Shown here: one piece after another, positions 24,632-31,894 of the stretch | Layout: the number at the start of each line of letters is the position of its first letter | Numbering within the stretch: the stretch's first letter is position 1 | Notes under the pieces: model-generated | The model's input: the letters and a program-made list of their open reading frames with translations, nothing else | What the model was told of the DNA's origin: nothing | The model's database searches: none | Position numbers and translations under genes: made by a program | Origin: a bacterium | GTDB taxonomy: Bacteria > Pseudomonadota > Alphaproteobacteria > Micavibrionales > UBA2020 | NCBI GenBank assembly: GCA_029945425.1 | Contig: JAQSDV010000002.1 | Span: 1,342,569-1,406,568, forward strand | Direction of reading: 5' to 3' | Length of the DNA: 64,000 nucleotides

Positions 24632-26902
24632 TTAGCCCTTCTTCTCTTTATCCTTGTCCATCTGCGCCATGGGGTCTTTTATCTTGCGGGGTTTGCGGTC
24701 GGTGCTGGGGTTGTATTTTTTGGTTTTCTTGGACTGGGCCACGCGCGGGTTGTGTTCCGCCGTGCCGCGGCCGGAATAGCTGGGATATTTCATGAAATAA
24801 TCCTGCGCGCCCATCAGGCGGCCCGATGGTTTCACGCGGCGGTAGCTGCCGTCGAACAGCAGTTCCCAGCTTTGGGTGTCGTCCAGCAGATTGGCGGTCA
24901 TGATCTGCGCCAATACCTGTTCCTGCACGGTGGGGTTTTTCAATTCCACCATGACTTCGATGCGGGTGTCGAGGTTGCGCGCCATCCAGTCGGCGGAGGC
25001 GATGAAAACGCGCGCGCCTTCTTCGGGCATATTCACGCCGTTCGCAAAGCAGAAGATACGGGCGTGTTCGAGGTACCTGCCGACGATGGATTTGACGCGG
25101 ATGTTTTGCGACATCCCCTCGACGCCGGGTTTCAGGCAGCAGATGCCGCGCACGACAAGGTCGATCTTCACGCCTTTTTGCGAGGCGTTGTAGAGCGCAT
25201 CGGTGATTTCGGCATCGACCAGCGAATTCATTTTCGCCCAGATCGCGGCGGGTTTTCCGGCCTCGGCGTTTTTCACTTCGGCATCGATCAGGTCGAGAAT
25301 GCGGTGGCGCATATCGATCGGCGCCATCACGATATTCTTGAACTGGTCGGGCTTGGCATAGCCGGTCAGGTAGTTGAACAGCTTCGCCGCGTCCTGACAC
25401 AAATCGGGATCGCAGGTGAGCAGCGAGAGGTCGGTATAGAATTTCGAGGTGACGGGGTTATAGTTGCCCGTGCCGAAATGCGCGTAGGAACGCAAGCCCC
25501 CCGGTTCGCGGCGCGTGACAAGGCAGATTTTCGCATGGGTCTTGAGGTTGATAATGCCGTAGATCACCTGCACGCCCGCGCGTTCAAGGTCGCGCGCCAG
25601 TTTGATGTTTGCTTCCTCGTCGAACCGCGCGCGCAGTTCGACCACGGCGGTCACGGATTTTCCGCTATCCGCCGCCTCGATCAGCGCCTTCACGACCGGC
25701 GAATTTGCACTGGTGCGATATAACGTCTGCTTGATCGAAATCACGTTTTCGTCGGATGCTGCCTGACGGATGAATTGCATCACCACGTCAAATGATTCAT
25801 AGGGGTGATGGACGACCATGTCCTTCGCCTGTATCGCCGCAAAAACATCGCCGTTATGGTCGCTGACACGCTCGGGGTGGCGCGGCACATAGGGTTTGTA
25901 TTTCAGGTCATGGCGGTCGATCTGGTACAGCTCGTTCAAATCGGTCAACCCGACCATGCCGGTGATCTGGAACACGTTGCGGTTGGCGATGCGCAAGGAT
26001 GTGATAATGAATTTGCGCAGCTCCGACGGCATGGATTTGTTCAGGATAAGGCCGATGACCGAACCGCGCTTGCGTGACTTCAGCGCCTTTTCGTAGTGCT
26101 GCACGAGGTCTTCGGCTTCATCGGCGATCGCCAGTTCGGAATCGCGCAGCACCTGGAAAAAACCGCTTTCAGCCGCGTGATAACCGGGGAAGAAGGTGGG
26201 CAGGAAACGGTCGAGCACGTCTTCCAGCGCAATCATGCGCGCGGTGTTGCCGGACAGGCGGATAAACCTCGGCACTTTCGCGGGCAGCAGGATCAGCGCG
26301 GTCATGCGTGATAATGTCGTATCATCCTCCAGCGTATAAATCGCGGTCAGCGATTTGTTCGGCAGGAACGGGAACGGATGCGCGGGGTCGATTGCGATGG
26401 GGGTCAGCGTCGGGAAGATATTGGCGAGGAAATAGCTTTCCACCCATTTCTGTTCCATCGGCGTCAGTTCTTCGGCCGCGATGATGCGGATGTTTTCTTT
26501 TTCCAAACCATGCAGCAGGTCGATCCAGCATTCCTGCTGGTCGTCCATCATCTTGCGCACGAGTTTCAGGATCGGGGTGATCTGCTGCTGCGCGGTCATG
26601 CCGTCTTCGGACAGGCTGTCGACGCCGCGCGTAATCTGGTCGCTCAGCCCCGCGATCCGCACCATAAAAAATTCTTCGAGGTTGGAGGCGGAGATGGACA
26701 AAAACTTCGCGCGCTCCAGCAGCGGGTTCGACTGGTTCTTCGCCTCCGACAAAACGCGGTGGTTGAAACGCAGCCATGAAATTTCACGGTTGAGGAATTT
26801 GGCGGCGAGCGGATGCGCGGGGGCTTCGGCCGGCGCGGCTTGCGCGGGGGTCATGGCAAGGTCGGGCAAAATCTTGACCGATATGTCTGACGGCTCGTTC
26901 AT
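24632..26902 (-). CDS. ppk: Polyphosphate kinase
   Basis: A 756-residue PPK1 making polyphosphate from ATP reversibly. N domain begins FLNREISWLRFNHRVL (about 38), the catalytic C domains include IKQTLYRTSANSPV with the phosphorylatable region and HAKICLVTRREPGG (about 470), whose His is the autophosphorylated residue, and ADWMARNLDTRIEV (about 625). The C-terminal tail is Lys-rich. A TATACT -10 element and a 12-base palindrome (26958-26969) lie upstream. Ppx, the degrading enzyme, is about 28 kb away in this window. Confidence 0.95.
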   Translation of the reverse strand: MNEPSDISVKILPDLAMTPAQAAPAEAPAHPLAAKFLNREISWLRFNHRVLSEAKNQSNPLLERAKFLSISASNLEEFFMVRIAGLSDQITRGVDSLSEDGMTAQQQITPILKLVRKMMDDQQECWIDLLHGLEKENIRIIAAEELTPMEQKWVESYFLANIFPTLTPIAIDPAHPFPFLPNKSLTAIYTLEDDTTLSRMTALILLPAKVPRFIRLSGNTARMIALEDVLDRFLPTFFPGYHAAESGFFQVLRDSELAIADEAEDLVQHYEKALKSRKRGSVIGLILNKSMPSELRKFIITSLRIANRNVFQITGMVGLTDLNELYQIDRHDLKYKPYVPRHPERVSDHNGDVFAAIQAKDMVVHHPYESFDVVMQFIRQAASDENVISIKQTLYRTSANSPVVKALIEAADSGKSVTAVVELRARFDEEANIKLARDLERAGVQVIYGIINLKTHAKICLVTRREPGGLRSYAHFGTGNYNPVTSKFYTDLSLLTCDPDLCQDAAKLFNYLTGYAKPDQFKNIVMAPIDMRHRILDLIDAEVKNAEAGKPAAIWAKMNSLVDAEITDALYNASQKGVKIDLVVRGICCLKPGVEGMSQNIRVKSIVGRYLEHARIFCFANGVNMPEEGARVFIASADWMARNLDTRIEVMVELKNPTVQEQVLAQIMTANLLDDTQSWELLFDGSYRRVKPSGRLMGAQDYFMKYPSYSGRGTAEHNPRVAQSKKTKKYNPSTDRKPRKIKDPMAQMDKDKEKKG

Positions 26903-26957
26903 CTTCCAGTCCGAAATGCTTTAGTACAAAGAGCAGTATAGCATACATATCCACAGC

Positions 26958-26969
26958 CTGTCCGGACAG
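26958..26969. promoter_or_regulatory. Palindrome upstream of the ppk promoter
   Basis: CTGTCCGGACAG is a perfect 12-base palindrome located about 55 bases upstream of the ppk start, just upstream of the TATACT box on the minus strand. It could bind a dimeric regulator. Confidence 0.4.
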
Positions 26970-27036
26970 TGGCGTAAGGGGTTCAATTCTTTCGTTTTTG
27001 ATGCGGAAAATTGCGCGATTATGGCGACAGGGGGAT

Positions 27037-27339
27037 CTATTTTATGGCCTTCGCGAATTTGTCCATCGCCTGCGCCAGTTTGAAATCGAGGTCGGTGATG
27101 CCCCCCGCGTCATGGGTGGAGAGCGTCACATCGACGCGGTTATAGACGTTGAACCATTCGGGGTGGTGGTTCATTTGTTCTGCCTTCAACGCAGCCCGCG
27201 TCATGAAGGCGAAGGCCGCGCTGAAATCTTTAAACTGGTAAGATTTGAAAAGCGCCGGGCGTTTTTCCTTTTTACGGGCCCATCCGGCATTTTTTTCGAG
27301 AAACGATTCGATATCTTGACTCTTGTTCAACTTCGCCAT
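27037..27339 (-). CDS. phhB: Pterin-4a-carbinolamine dehydratase
   Basis: 100 residues. The family signature is complete: [21 protein letters not shown] with paired His residues (about 53-58) and the closing [15 protein letters not shown]. It recycles the pterin cofactor of aromatic amino acid hydroxylases, and in bacteria it also serves where no hydroxylase is known. GGGGAGA lies eight bases upstream of the ATG. No hydroxylase gene is in the window. It stands alone, divergent from the zincin gene across a region with a 13-base palindrome. Confidence 0.9.
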   Translation of the reverse strand: MAKLNKSQDIESFLEKNAGWARKKEKRPALFKSYQFKDFSAAFAFMTRAALKAEQMNHHPEWFNVYNRVDVTLSTHDAGGITDLDFKLAQAMDKFAKAIK

Positions 27340-27361
27340 GGACAGATTCTCCCCGATTCGG

Positions 27362-27374
27362 TAAGGTGACCTTA
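27362..27374. promoter_or_regulatory. Palindrome between divergent phhB and zincin genes
   Basis: TAAGGTGACCTTA is a perfect 13-base palindrome around a central G, 23 bases upstream of the phhB start and 46 before the zincin start. It may be an operator for one or both genes. Confidence 0.4.
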
Positions 27375-27419
27375 GTTTAGCTCAATCATCGCGTTTACGT
27401 CTATCCGGGGGTCGGACAG

Positions 27420-27872
27420 TTGGAAACAAAATCAATATTCGTGGGATTCACCGTCCCGCCTTCGACGGATGATATTCAGCAGATCGCTGAAATCATCATC
27501 GACGGATTGCCCGACGGGTTGCGCAAGCACACCGGCGGCAAGCGGCTGAAGGCGGTCGTGGAGGATTTTCCCGACGCGTTCATCGAGCAGGAACTTGAAC
27601 TTGAAACGCCGTTCGACCTTCTGGGCTGCTACCAGTCCTGCAGCCCCACCCAGCGCCGGAACACCAAGAACGGACGCAAGGAAGACACGATTTACCTCTA
27701 CCGCCGCCCCATCCTCGATATGTGGGCCGACGGCAACGAGGACCTGACGCGCCTTATCAACCGCGTCATCCTGCACGAAATTGGCACGCATTTCGGTTTC
27801 ACGCAGGACGATATTGATATGTACGAAGAGGACATGTTCGGGGCGACGGTTTCGAACAGCGGCGCCGGTTAG
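27420..27872 (+). CDS. Zincin-like metallopeptidase family protein (PF06262-like)
   Basis: 150 residues with a zinc motif HEIGTHFGF (residues 120-128), where the second His and a later acidic residue complete the site. Small zincins of this group have no proven substrate. The start is a TTG with GGGGG nine bases upstream and no in-frame ATG before it. A hairpin terminator follows. The basic N-terminal half includes GCYQSCSPTQRR, with two cysteines. Confidence 0.78.
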   Translation: METKSIFVGFTVPPSTDDIQQIAEIIIDGLPDGLRKHTGGKRLKAVVEDFPDAFIEQELELETPFDLLGCYQSCSPTQRRNTKNGRKEDTIYLYRRPILDMWADGNEDLTRLINRVILHEIGTHFGFTQDDIDMYEEDMFGATVSNSGAG

Positions 27873-27904
27873 GGGTTTCTTGGCGCCTTGTTCCTCTATA
27901 TAAG

Positions 27905-27936
27905 GGGCGGCTTCTTACGGGGAGCCGCCCTTTTTT
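27905..27936 (+). terminator. Intrinsic terminator after the zincin gene
   Basis: GGGCGGCT and AGCCGCCC pair as an eight-base stem with a 10-base loop followed by six T residues. Confidence 0.85.
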
Positions 27937-27951
27937 ATTGAAGGTGATTAT

Positions 27952-28407
27952 TTGAGAAGATTTTTATTCATACAACTGCTCATGATTTTGAACGCAAGCA
28001 CACCGGCTTTCGCAATGAGGTGCCGCAGTGATTGCGGGCCGAAGCTTGCCGATTTTGGCGTTACCGCGCTTTTCGTTTTTCCCATTTCAATCGCGCTTGC
28101 TTTCTTTTTCAGCCGCGGGAAAGGGTCGATTGGAACTTTACCTTTTCAAAAATACTTAACATGCTGCCTGCTTTGTCCTGCCCTTTTTGTCGCTTCATTT
28201 GACTTGTTGGCTCGTTATAGAACACCCGAGCAGTTGAGAGACGGTGGATCACCACATATTCTTTTCTGGCTCACCGGCTGTTTATTTCTTATCGGCCTTC
28301 ACGCGATATTTGTAAAAATAGTGAATGGTGCCCCGACGCGGCCGCAGAAGATGTTTGCTGGCTGGGTTATCTTTATCTTATCCGTGCTTATCTACGCTAT
28401 AAATTGA
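27952..28407 (+). CDS. Small integral membrane protein
   Basis: 151 residues with four hydrophobic segments (about 1-20, 36-53, 68-87 and 103-122, plus a C-terminal one at 133-150). The first may be a cleaved signal (NASTPAFAMR). Four Cys residues (RCRSDCG, TCCLLCP) stand out, two near the membrane. A TTG start at 27952 follows GAAGGTGAT. It is AT-rich compared with neighbours and flanked by terminators on both sides, so it is an independent unit. No family recognised. Confidence 0.7.
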   Translation: MRRFLFIQLLMILNASTPAFAMRCRSDCGPKLADFGVTALFVFPISIALAFFFSRGKGSIGTLPFQKYLTCCLLCPALFVASFDLLARYRTPEQLRDGGSPHILFWLTGCLFLIGLHAIFVKIVNGAPTRPQKMFAGWVIFILSVLIYAIN

Positions 28408-28409
28408 AA

Positions 28410-28441
28410 CCGCCCGAACCATTCTGGCGCGGGCGGCTTTT
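28410..28441 (+). terminator. Intrinsic terminator after the membrane-protein gene
   Basis: CCGCCCG and CGGGCGG pair as a seven-base stem around a 13-base loop, followed by a T-rich run (CTTTTG). Confidence 0.75.
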
Positions 28442-28530
28442 GTAGGAGCTTATAGCTCTATTCGCCAACGCGGGATTGGGCTTGCGGTTCCCCCTTCCCC
28501 CCGGCTTTGAAAATCGTGTATGTTCTGCCC

Positions 28531-29505
28531 ATGACAAGTGTGACCCAGACCCTGATCGACCGTGCATCCGCCTATATCGGCGGCGATGTCACATGGGTAT
28601 TGCCGGAGGCGGAGGCGAGCCTTCGCAATATTCCCAAGCTGAACGCGCTGCACCCGTTCCGCCCCGCATTCCTTGCCCTGCAGAACATGAAGGTGGCGGT
28701 TAACCCTGAATGGCCCGCGCATACCGGTTCGACCGTCGCGCTGAATTTGCCGCGTCAGGCGGAATGGGCCTTCGGGTTGCTGGCGCAGGCGCTGGAGAAA
28801 ATGCCGGCGGGCGGCCATCTGCTGATGATCGCGCCGAATGACCTTGGCGGGAAGCGTTACGCCAAGGTGCTGGACGAAAATTTCGACGTTGTGTTTGCGG
28901 AGAGCAAGAACCATTGCCGCATCGCCGTGATCACGCGCCCCGCCGTGCTGCCCGATATCGTGCAGAAATGGAAAGACGGCGCACGCGCGCTGCTGGTCAC
29001 GGCTGCGGATTTACTGTCGCTGCCCGGCACGTTCAGCCATGGGCGCGTGGATACGGGATCGGCCTTGCTGCTGGAACACTTGCCCGCGCTGACGGGCACG
29101 GTTGCCGATTTCGGCGGCGGCTGGGGGTTATTGGCGCAGCAGGCGCTGACAACCGCTTCCCGCGTCGATTTGTTCGAGGCTGATTACAACGCCATCCAGC
29201 TGGCCAAGCGCAACCTTGGCGAAAAGAACATCCAGTATTTCTGGCACGATATCCTGACCGAGAAAATCGCGGGCAAGTACGACGCTGTCATCATGAACCC
29301 GCCTTTCCATGACCTTGCCGATGCCAACCCCGAAATCGGCCGCGGGTTTATCGAGAACGCGGCTACGGCCCTGAAAACGGGCGGGCAGCTGTGGATGGTG
29401 GCGAATACCCACCTGCCCTATGAAGAAATCCTGAAATCGCAGTTCAAATCCGTGACGAACGTCGTGCGGGCGAAGGGCTTCAAGGTTTTGTCGGCGGTGA
29501 AGTGA
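28531..29505 (+). CDS. RsmC/RlmG-like class I SAM methyltransferase
   Basis: 324 residues. The C-terminal half has the SAM-binding motif VADFGGGWGLLA (about 192) and the catalytic signature MNPPFH (about 255), typical of methyltransferases that modify guanine N2 in rRNA (RsmC acts on 16S G1207). The N-terminal half is a divergent, inactive methyltransferase-like domain. I prefer the ATG at 28531; a TTG at 28507 would add eight residues. A TATGTT element lies six bases upstream, so the transcript may be leaderless. Confidence 0.82.
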   Translation: MTSVTQTLIDRASAYIGGDVTWVLPEAEASLRNIPKLNALHPFRPAFLALQNMKVAVNPEWPAHTGSTVALNLPRQAEWAFGLLAQALEKMPAGGHLLMIAPNDLGGKRYAKVLDENFDVVFAESKNHCRIAVITRPAVLPDIVQKWKDGARALLVTAADLLSLPGTFSHGRVDTGSALLLEHLPALTGTVADFGGGWGLLAQQALTTASRVDLFEADYNAIQLAKRNLGEKNIQYFWHDILTEKIAGKYDAVIMNPPFHDLADANPEIGRGFIENAATALKTGGQLWMVANTHLPYEEILKSQFKSVTNVVRAKGFKVLSAVK

Positions 29506-29599
29506 CGCTTTACCCGTAGCGTTATCAAGCCCTTACCCGCCCCCTTGCCCGCTGCCTGAATCCGTTTTATGGTACATCTGTTCAAAAGCCGCAAAGGTT

Positions 29600-30052
29600 A
29601 TGATGGCCAAAACCAATCCGCCACGCCGCGTGATCTACAAGCTGCGCAGCGCCTTCCCGACGGAATGGCGCGGCGAGCATAGCGGCGTCGAACATGCGGG
29701 CCAGTTCGTCGCCCGCGACCAGGCGGAATGGAAGCAGCTGTGGGACGCCGCGCATAGCAACATGTACCCGATCCCCAAGGCGCCCAAGCTGCCGCGCGAC
29801 AAGATGGCGGTCGCGATATTTCACGGCCAGACCAATGACAGCGTGACCCTTTGCATCAGCAATGTGCAGGCCGAGCCGCGCAAGACGGTGGTGGAGTTCG
29901 AGGCGGATACGCGCGCGGTCTTGTCTACGGCCCAGCGCGAGCCTTTCCTGCTGAAATACATCGACCGCACCCCGCACAAGGTGGAATTCCGCCAGCGTCC
30001 CGCATCGTCGCGCCCCGCGCAGTCGATTGCGCCGCGCAACCCGCCGTTTTAA
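29600..30052 (+). CDS. Hypothetical protein, possibly PrcB_C-like
   Basis: 150 residues, basic at both ends. A central block FVARDQAEWKQLWDAAH followed by KMAVAIFHGQ and TLCISNV resembles the C-terminal domain of the protease-complex protein PrcB; this match is weak. The N-terminus (PRRVIYKLRSAFPTEWRGEHSG) and the Pro/Arg-rich tail are not conserved-looking. Two ATG codons (29600, 29603) are available after an AAAGG site. It precedes a short gene in the same direction. Confidence 0.6.
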   Translation: MMAKTNPPRRVIYKLRSAFPTEWRGEHSGVEHAGQFVARDQAEWKQLWDAAHSNMYPIPKAPKLPRDKMAVAIFHGQTNDSVTLCISNVQAEPRKTVVEFEADTRAVLSTAQREPFLLKYIDRTPHKVEFRQRPASSRPAQSIAPRNPPF

Positions 30053-30077
30053 AAGCACCGACTTTAAAAGCACCGTC

Positions 30078-30440
30078 ATGGACAAGCAAACATACCTGTT
30101 GAAACTGAAAACCCCCGCCCTGCCCGCCGCGCGCCCCGATTGCACGGGCAAACCGCCGGAAAAATGCATGGCGCTGATGGACCAGTGGCGGCGCGCGATC
30201 ATCAAGAACACCAGCCGCAATACCGAAAGCGTGGCGGGCGAGCTGCAGCGCATGATCGACAATTCGCACCTCCGCGGCGAGGCGCGGGTCAAGGAGACCT
30301 TCGGCAACCTTGGCATCGTGGGCATCGAATTGAACGATGCGCGCCATGCGGAGATCCTGGCCCTGCTGAACACCCATCCGGCCGTGAAGCCGCATCCGCT
30401 GGGTGTGGCGAAGCCGAAACCGCCGCAGGTTTCGCCTTAA
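30078..30440 (+). CDS. Small hypothetical protein
   Basis: 120 residues. The ATG at 30078 is preferred to one at 30027 that would overlap the previous gene. The sequence is hydrophilic with a helical centre (NTESVAGELQRMIDNSHLRGEARVKETF) and a Pro/Lys-rich tail. A short direct duplication (AAAAGCACCG, twice) lies just upstream. A 26-base palindrome overlaps its stop codon. No family recognised. Confidence 0.6.
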   Translation: MDKQTYLLKLKTPALPAARPDCTGKPPEKCMALMDQWRRAIIKNTSRNTESVAGELQRMIDNSHLRGEARVKETFGNLGIVGIELNDARHAEILALLNTHPAVKPHPLGVAKPKPPQVSP

Positions 30441-30460
30441 TATTAATTAATATTAAGGCC
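30435..30460. repeat. 26-base perfect palindrome at a stop codon
   Basis: Each half reads GCCTTAATATTAA, and the whole is an exact palindrome of 26 bases with no loop. It overlaps the TAA at 30438-30440. The stem is AT-rich and no T tract follows, so it is either a cruciform-prone element, a binding site or a terminator with poor strength. Confidence 0.7.
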
Positions 30461-30499
30461 ATAGCATCTTCACCAGCAGCTTCACCTCTGCTGCAAACC

Positions 30500-30542
30500 A
30501 TTCGCAAAATAATTGACATAACTTGCGAATCTTTCGTATGCT
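30500..30542 (+). promoter_or_regulatory. Sigma70-type promoter with an operator-like inverted repeat
   Basis: TTGACA at 30513-30518 and TATGCT at 30537-30542, 18 bases apart, precede the first of two paralogous genes. An inverted repeat ATTCGCAA (30500-30507) / TTGCGAAT (30523-30530) brackets the -35 box, as expected for a repressor site. Confidence 0.65.
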
Positions 30543-30594
30543 CCGTTACATTTCAAAAGACGCATAAAAAACGACAAACGAAAGGGTGAACCAT

Positions 30595-31221
30595 ATGTCC
30601 ATCGGCAGCAGAATTTCCTCCACATTGCGCGACGCTTTCAGCTACGCGGTCCATCAGGAAAACAGCAGCGACTACACGCGCAAATCCGTGGTGATCGATG
30701 CGCTCATCGAAAAATCCGCACCCTTCCTCGATACGTCTGCCGCCGGATACGAAACCCGCCTGCGCAAGGTGCTGGCCGAAACGCGCACGAAACAGCTCGA
30801 CGTGCTGCTGGAAAAAAATGTCGCCATCGGCCTTGATAGCCGCTTCGACACGCAGCGCCGCGAAGCCGCCAATGACCGCCTGCTGGAAGGTGCCTATTAC
30901 CCTGCATCCGAAGGCAAGCCCGCGATCCTGACGCTGTGGGATAACGGCCTTGATGTGAAGGCGAGCATCATCACGCCGAGCGGCGCAACGCAGGCCGCGA
31001 ATTTCGTGGAAAATCTGGCGGTCATCCTGAAGGCGGGCGAGCCCAAGGAAACGCTCTACGCGTCGCGCCTGACGACTGTTGATGCCGCAGGCGGCATCGG
31101 CATGGTCGCCATCATCACGACGACCGAATGGGAAACCAGGGCGCAGCTGCGCGAAACCGCCAGCAAGACTGCCGCCGTGACGCAGCCGCCCGCTAAACCA
31201 GTCGCGCCGAAGCCGAATTGA
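30595..31221 (+). CDS. Conserved hypothetical protein, paralogue C
   Basis: 208 residues, soluble. The N-terminus SIGSRISSTLRDAFSYAVHQE is matched by the next gene (SLGQRISQTLRNAFIRALHQE), as is the central ETRTKQLDVLLEKNVAIG (QTRTAYLDVLAEKKVAVG). The two are tandem paralogues. The ATG at 30595 follows AAAGGG; a GTG at 30586 lies between. The C-terminus is Pro/Lys-rich. There is no signal peptide or enzymatic motif. A strong promoter with an operator-like repeat lies upstream. Confidence 0.75.
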   Translation: MSIGSRISSTLRDAFSYAVHQENSSDYTRKSVVIDALIEKSAPFLDTSAAGYETRLRKVLAETRTKQLDVLLEKNVAIGLDSRFDTQRREAANDRLLEGAYYPASEGKPAILTLWDNGLDVKASIITPSGATQAANFVENLAVILKAGEPKETLYASRLTTVDAAGGIGMVAIITTTEWETRAQLRETASKTAAVTQPPAKPVAPKPN

Positions 31222-31244
31222 TTTTAACCCGGAGGATTCCGACC

Positions 31245-31829
31245 ATGTCGCTTGGCCAGAGAATTTCGCAGACGCTCCGCAACGCCTTCATCCGCGCGCT
31301 CCATCAGGAAAGCGCGGCGGATTTCGACCGCAAGGCCGGCGTTGCCCAAACCATCATCGCGCAATCGGCGGATATCCTGCCGTCGGATGAAAAAGCATTG
31401 CGCGAGACATTGATGCAGACGCGTACCGCATACCTTGATGTGCTGGCTGAGAAAAAAGTCGCGGTCGGTTTCGATGCGCGCCTGTCTGCGCAAAAACTGA
31501 ACGACAACGACAACCAAATCGACGGCGTGTTTTATCCTGCGAAAGAAGCAACCCCCGCGATCGTGACCCTGACCCGTCAGGGCGGCGATGCGGCGCGGTT
31601 CAACAGCAACCTGCTGGAAAAACTGGCGACCGCCCTGCCCGTCGTGCCGATTGACGTCAACCTCTACGCCTATTCGACAGTCAGCGTGACGATGACGCCG
31701 GAGATGGGCGTTGCGGTGGAAATTTCCAACTGGACGACCAATGACATCGGCCGCACCGTCCGCCTCGACAAAAACCCCGAGCTGAAACAGCCGCCGGTCA
31801 AGGCACCGGACGCGCCGAAGCCGAATTGA
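31245..31829 (+). CDS. Conserved hypothetical protein, paralogue D
   Basis: 194 residues, homologous to the preceding gene over the first 110 residues (RIS-TLR-AF---HQE, LDVL-EK-VA-G) and in the closing PKPN tail. It has its own GGAGG site eight bases before the ATG at 31245 and follows its paralogue by 23 bases, so both are in one operon that ends at a strong terminator. No catalytic motif or localisation signal was recognised. Confidence 0.75.
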   Translation: MSLGQRISQTLRNAFIRALHQESAADFDRKAGVAQTIIAQSADILPSDEKALRETLMQTRTAYLDVLAEKKVAVGFDARLSAQKLNDNDNQIDGVFYPAKEATPAIVTLTRQGGDAARFNSNLLEKLATALPVVPIDVNLYAYSTVSVTMTPEMGVAVEISNWTTNDIGRTVRLDKNPELKQPPVKAPDAPKPN

Positions 31830-31844
31830 TTTTGTATGGATGAC

Positions 31845-31878
31845 AAAAAAAGCCGCCCTGCGACGGGCGGCTTTTTTT
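31845..31878 (+). terminator. Intrinsic terminator after the paralogous pair
   Basis: GCCGCCC and GGGCGGC form a seven-base stem around a short loop; A7 on the left and T7 on the right make it usable in both directions. The htpG gene ends at 31895 on the other strand. Confidence 0.85.
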
Positions 31879-31894
31879 ATGCGCGTCTGTCGGG

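Noticed and set aside
24395..25723. 442-residue plus-strand ORF
   Set aside because: Antisense to ppk and the phosphatase gene, which carry clear motifs.
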